Source: Kingella pumchi
Lineage (GTDB): Bacteria > Pseudomonadota > Gammaproteobacteria > Burkholderiales > Neisseriaceae
Length of the DNA: 31,612 nt
Direction: 5' to 3'
Assembly: GCF_022288825.1 (NCBI RefSeq)
Contig: NZ_JAKOOW010000037.1
Location: 1 to 31,612 of the forward strand
A program made the translations under genes and the position numbers. Of this stretch, positions 29,579-31,612 are shown one piece after another (position 1 is the first letter of the stretch; each line of letters begins with the position of its first letter). The notes beneath the pieces are model-generated. The model made no database searches, was not told the origin of the DNA, and was given only the letters and a program-made list of their open reading frames with translations.

Positions 29579-30442
29579 ATGAACTACGCTCTCGATGCCC
29601 TTTGGCAACACCTGCACCACCCGCGCATCCGCACACTGGCCGCACTGCTGACCGCCCCGCCGCCGTGGCGCAGCGGCCGCGAAATTCCAGTATCCCTGCT
29701 GCTGGGCAGCCGCGGCTTCCGCCTGCTGGAGCAGTGGGACAGGCAGCCTGAAAGCCAACCGCAGCTGCTGCAAACTGCCAACGAACAGCAGGCACTCGGC
29801 CGTTATGCCGAAAGCCTGCTTGCCGCATGGTTCGCCCACGCCCCGCACAGCCGCCTGATTGCCGCCAACCATCCGGTTTCCCTACCAAACAGCCGGCAGC
29901 AAAGCGGCGCTTTCGACTTTATCGTCGAACTCGACGGCCGGCTCTGCCACATCGAATTGTGCTGCAAATACTACAGCGGCAGCGGGCAGCCTGAAAGCAT
30001 GGTCGGCCTGAACCCGCAAGACCGGTTGACCGACAAAACCGCAAAAATCCTGCAGCAAAGCAGCCTTTCCGCTACCCCGGCCGGCAGCAGCAGCCTGAAA
30101 ACACTCGGCTTTACCGAATCCGCCGTCCGCCGCTACACCCTGATACGCGGCAATCTGTTTACCCCCGACGGTACGCTGCCCGCGCATCCGCTTTACCAGC
30201 CGCAAAGCTGGTGCGGCCTGCTCAACCCCGATATCGGCGCCCTGCCCCAGCCACCGCAAACCCGCTTCTACCGCCTGCCACGCTGCGAATATCCCGCCCC
30301 CGCCCGTATCGACAGCAGCCTGAACGGCTGGCACGGCACACCCGATCGCAACGGCATTTACGCCGCCATGCAACGGCAAGCCGACGGCAACTGGCACGAA
30401 ACTTTTCGTTTTATGGTTACAAACCAATTAGATAACCATTAA
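29579..30442 (+). CDS. DUF1853 family protein
   Basis: Protein of the uncharacterised DUF1853 family, 287 residues. The conserved GRYAESLLAAWF (74-85) is followed by FDFIVELDGRLCHIELCCKYY. Asp113, Glu126 and Lys130 are spaced roughly as in the core of PD-(D/E)XK nuclease-like folds, though the last two are separated by three residues rather than one, so nuclease activity is only a speculation. Four DUS cores lie inside it (near 29742, 29987, 30090 and 30315), several encoding Gln-Pro-Glu-Ser. No good ribosome binding site precedes the ATG, and a start inside scpA's end is possible by translational coupling. Confidence 0.8.
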   Translation: MNYALDALWQHLHHPRIRTLAALLTAPPPWRSGREIPVSLLLGSRGFRLLEQWDRQPESQPQLLQTANEQQALGRYAESLLAAWFAHAPHSRLIAANHPVSLPNSRQQSGAFDFIVELDGRLCHIELCCKYYSGSGQPESMVGLNPQDRLTDKTAKILQQSSLSATPAGSSSLKTLGFTESAVRRYTLIRGNLFTPDGTLPAHPLYQPQSWCGLLNPDIGALPQPPQTRFYRLPRCEYPAPARIDSSLNGWHGTPDRNGIYAAMQRQADGNWHETFRFMVTNQLDNH

Positions 30443-30453
30443 ACAGCGCACTA

Positions 30454-30472
30454 TTTTCAGGCAGCCTGAAAA
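30454..30472. repeat. Single near-palindromic DUS
   Basis: TTTTCAGGCAGCCTGAAAA, symmetric except at the centre, 12 bases after the DUF1853 stop. It could form a weak hairpin on either strand. Confidence 0.7.
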
Positions 30473-30513
30473 AGCAAAATCACCGCCGTGGGCCGTATAT
30501 AGCATCCCATTCC

Positions 30514-30533
30514 GGTTTTTTTACGAAAAAACC
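30514..30533. repeat. A/T-rich 8-bp hairpin upstream of ihfA
   Basis: GGTTTTTT and AAAAAACC are perfectly complementary around a 4-base loop. It lies just upstream of the ihfA -35 box. An A-tract of this kind bends DNA, and a role in self-regulation of ihfA is possible but not shown. Confidence 0.5.
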
Positions 30534-30544
30534 AAACTATTCAC

Positions 30545-30573
30545 TTGAATTCAAAACAACAATTAGCGATAAT
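30545..30573 (+). promoter_or_regulatory. Sigma70 promoter of ihfA
   Basis: TTGAAT at 30545-30550 and GATAAT at 30568-30573 are exactly 17 bases apart, about 31 bases before the ihfA ATG. Confidence 0.75.
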
Positions 30574-30604
30574 CCGCCCCTTGCATTTTCCAGAAGGTAA
30601 CATC

Positions 30605-30907
30605 ATGACCATGACCAAAGCAGAGCTGGCCGATATCTTGGTAGAAAAAGTCAGCAGCGTGAGCAAAAACGACGCCAAAGAAATCGTCGAACTTTTTTTT
30701 GAAGAAATCCGCACCACGCTTGAGCGCGGTGAAGAAATCAAAATTTCCGGCTTCGGCAATTTCCAGCTGCGCGACAAACCGCAGCGCCCCGGCCGCAACC
30801 CCAAAACCGGCGAAGAAGTGCCGATTACCGCCCGCCGCGTGGTTACTTTCCATGCCAGCCAAAAACTGAAAGGCATGGTGGAGCATCATTATGAGAAGCA
30901 GCGCTAA
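30605..30907 (+). CDS. ihfA: Integration host factor subunit alpha
   Basis: Alpha subunit of the DNA-bending IHF heterodimer. The 100 residues include FFEEIRTTLERGEEIKISGF (31-50), GNFQLRDKPQRPGRNPKTGE (51-70) with the intercalating Pro66, and the alpha-specific end ITARRVVTFHASQKLK. These fit IhfA and not HU or IhfB. AGAAGG lies seven bases before the ATG at 30605; a second ATG at 30611 follows. It overlaps the next gene by 17 bases. In many proteobacteria it follows pheT, but here it has its own promoter behind a DUF1853 gene. Confidence 0.94.
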   Translation: MTMTKAELADILVEKVSSVSKNDAKEIVELFFEEIRTTLERGEEIKISGFGNFQLRDKPQRPGRNPKTGEEVPITARRVVTFHASQKLKGMVEHHYEKQR

Positions 30908-31202
30908 ACTTCCGCCCGTCCCCGCCAAACGCTACTTCAGCCTGCCCGAAGTATGCGAGCTTGCGCAAATTCGCCCCGAGCAGCTTGCCGAATGGCAAAG
31001 CCGAAACGGCAGCCTGCGCCAGGGCGGCAACGCCTTCACCCGCACCGACGTCATGCAAATCCGCCAACTGCACCACGGCATCAGCGACTATTTTGCCCAA
31101 GACTATCTGGACGAAGAAGGCCGCCCGGTAATCGCCGCCCCGCAAATGCGCCAGGAATTGCAAGACCTGCTTTATAAAATAGAAAAAGCGCTTGCCATTT
31201 AA
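30891..31202 (+). CDS. Small MerR-like helix-turn-helix protein
   Basis: A 103-residue protein with one MerR-type winged helix at about residues 14-65: RYFSLPEVCELAQIRPEQLAEW, then a Gly/Asn wing and FTRTDVMQIRQLHHGI. A C-terminal helix (QMRQELQDLLYKIEKAL) may dimerise. Similar short MerR-like genes follow ihfA in many proteobacteria. No metal- or drug-binding domain is present, so the ligand, if any, is unknown. GGTGGAG lies inside the end of ihfA about eight bases before the ATG; the overlap suggests coupled translation. Confidence 0.85.
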   Translation: MRSSAKLPPVPAKRYFSLPEVCELAQIRPEQLAEWQSRNGSLRQGGNAFTRTDVMQIRQLHHGISDYFAQDYLDEEGRPVIAAPQMRQELQDLLYKIEKALAI

Positions 31203-31220
31203 CCCGGCTTTCTTTACAAT
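31192..31220 (+). promoter_or_regulatory. Sigma70 promoter of tRNA-Pro
   Basis: TTGCCA at 31192-31197 and TACAAT at 31215-31220 are 17 bases apart. The predicted start is about ten bases before the tRNA. The -35 box overlaps the end of the MerR-like gene. Confidence 0.7.
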
Positions 31221-31237
31221 TCGCGTCTTTCCCAAGT

Positions 31238-31314
31238 CGGAGTGTGGCGCAGTCTGGTAGCGCACTTGCATGGGGTGCAAGGGGTCGAAGGTTCGAATCC
31301 TTTCACTCCGACCA
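31238..31314 (+). tRNA. tRNA-Pro(GGG)
   Basis: Complete 77-base tRNA. The acceptor stem is CGGAGTG/CACTCCG, and the anticodon stem CTTGC/GCAAG has loop ATGGGGT, anticodon GGG. The T arm contains GGTTCGAATCC. The 3' ACCA is encoded. Confidence 0.96.
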
Positions 31315-31321
31315 AAATGCT

Positions 31322-31355
31322 AAAAGCAGCCTGAAAGTTTTCAGGCTGCTTTTTT
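31322..31355. terminator. DUS terminator after tRNA-Pro
   Basis: AAAAGCAGCCTGAAA and TTTCAGGCTGCTTTT form a 15-bp stem with a 2-base loop and a T-run. A second, mixed pair (AAAAGCAGCCTG at 31379 and CAGGCTGCTTTT at 31411) follows. Confidence 0.85.
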
Positions 31356-31424
31356 ATGCTTTGAAAACAGCCCAAACCAAAAGCAGCCTGCAAACCCCGA
31401 ATCCGCTTTTCAGGCTGCTTTTGC

Positions 31425-31462
31425 AAAAAAAAAAAACGGCTCAACCGCAAAGCGGCGAGCCG
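31425..31462 (-). terminator. Terminator of the minus-strand tRNA-Val unit
   Basis: On the minus strand, CGGCTC...GAGCCG with an inner CCGC/GCGG forms a hairpin followed directly by twelve T (31436-31425). It lies about 80 bases beyond the tRNA-Val 3' end. A second hairpin, GCGGCAGC/GCTGCCGC, lies between at about 31494-31512. Confidence 0.75.
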
Positions 31463-31543
31463 GAAACGAAAGGATACATTATGAAAGGGGTTGCGGCAGC
31501 ATGGCTGCCGCGAAAACGACCGCCGTTAAAGCAGCCGACAAAC

Positions 31544-31612
31544 TGGTGGGTGATGACGGAGTCGAACCGCCGACATTCTGCTTGTAAGGCAGACGCTCTA
31601 CCAACTGAGCTA
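31544..31612 (-). tRNA. tRNA-Val(UAC), 5' end cut by the window
   Basis: On the minus strand, 69 bases of a tRNA are present, ending ATCACCC-ACCA. The anticodon stem TCTGC/GCAGA has loop CTTACAA, anticodon TAC (UAC). The D arm TAGCTCAGTTGGTAGAGC and T arm GCGGTTCGACTCCG are canonical. About eight 5' bases of the acceptor stem lie beyond the window. Confidence 0.93.

Noticed and set aside
31482..31612. Open frame starting after AAAGGATACATT and running off the window
   Set aside because: It has a passable ribosome binding site but reads antisense through tRNA-Val, and its translation has no protein-like pattern.
1..31612. CRISPR array from the many repeats
   Set aside because: The repeats are 12-base uptake sequences in both orientations with irregular spacing, not regularly spaced direct repeats.

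Overview
The window looks like a chromosomal segment of a GC-rich member of the Neisseriaceae. The main evidence is about 60 copies of the core GCAGCCTGAA, mostly as AGGCAGCCTGAA. This is the Kingella-type (kingDUS) dialect of the DNA uptake sequence (DUS) used by naturally competent Neisseriaceae, not the GCCGTCTGAA of the pathogenic Neisseria. The type IV pilus genes (pilF/pilG nomenclature), the rph/yicC pair, ptsN-hprK-rapZ and small inverted repeats also fit. The species cannot be named from sequence alone.

Layout. 1-306: non-coding, with a DUS and a good sigma70-type promoter. 307-4745: arginine biosynthesis argC-argJ-argB and then argD, giving the acetylated-intermediate route from glutamate to N-acetylornithine and, through ArgJ, ornithine. 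5045-7048: Rep helicase. 7252-8850: release factor 3, followed by a terminator built from a different DUS dialect. 8851-10999: an accessory patch with a low-GC four-helix membrane protein gene, an IS110-family transposase (a family now known to use bridge RNAs), a gene remnant and a 71-bp MITE-like palindromic repeat. 11001-11705: a YiiM-like MOSC protein. On the minus strand, 11749-19498: a PlsC/OlsA-like acyltransferase and an OlsB-like N-acyltransferase (candidate ornithine-lipid pair), a DHA2-type MFS exporter, ptsN-hprK-rapZ (regulatory PTS and RNase adapter), agmatinase speB and RNase PH. On the plus strand from 19642: yicC; the pilus operon pilF-pilG-pilD running into coaE and zapD; pncC; a YciO/Sua5 protein; prfB; scpA; a DUF1853 protein; ihfA with a small MerR-like gene; and tRNA-Pro(GGG). 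A truncated tRNA-Val(UAC) lies on the minus strand at the right edge.

How it works together. ArgC/J/B/D supply ornithine and arginine. OlsB would use ornithine for membrane lipid, and SpeB would turn arginine-derived agmatine into putrescine. The pilus assembly genes are part of the machinery that takes up DUS-bearing DNA. DUS copies are also used locally: most transcripts end in hairpins made of two inverted DUS, and in three genes (MOSC, rph, scpA) the DUS supplies the stop codon itself.

The most unusual places are the accessory patch at 8851-10999, the DUS-derived gene ends, the OlsBA-like pair, and the prfB leader, where a -10-like box sits in the loop of a perfect 10-bp hairpin. prfB itself has no programmed frameshift.
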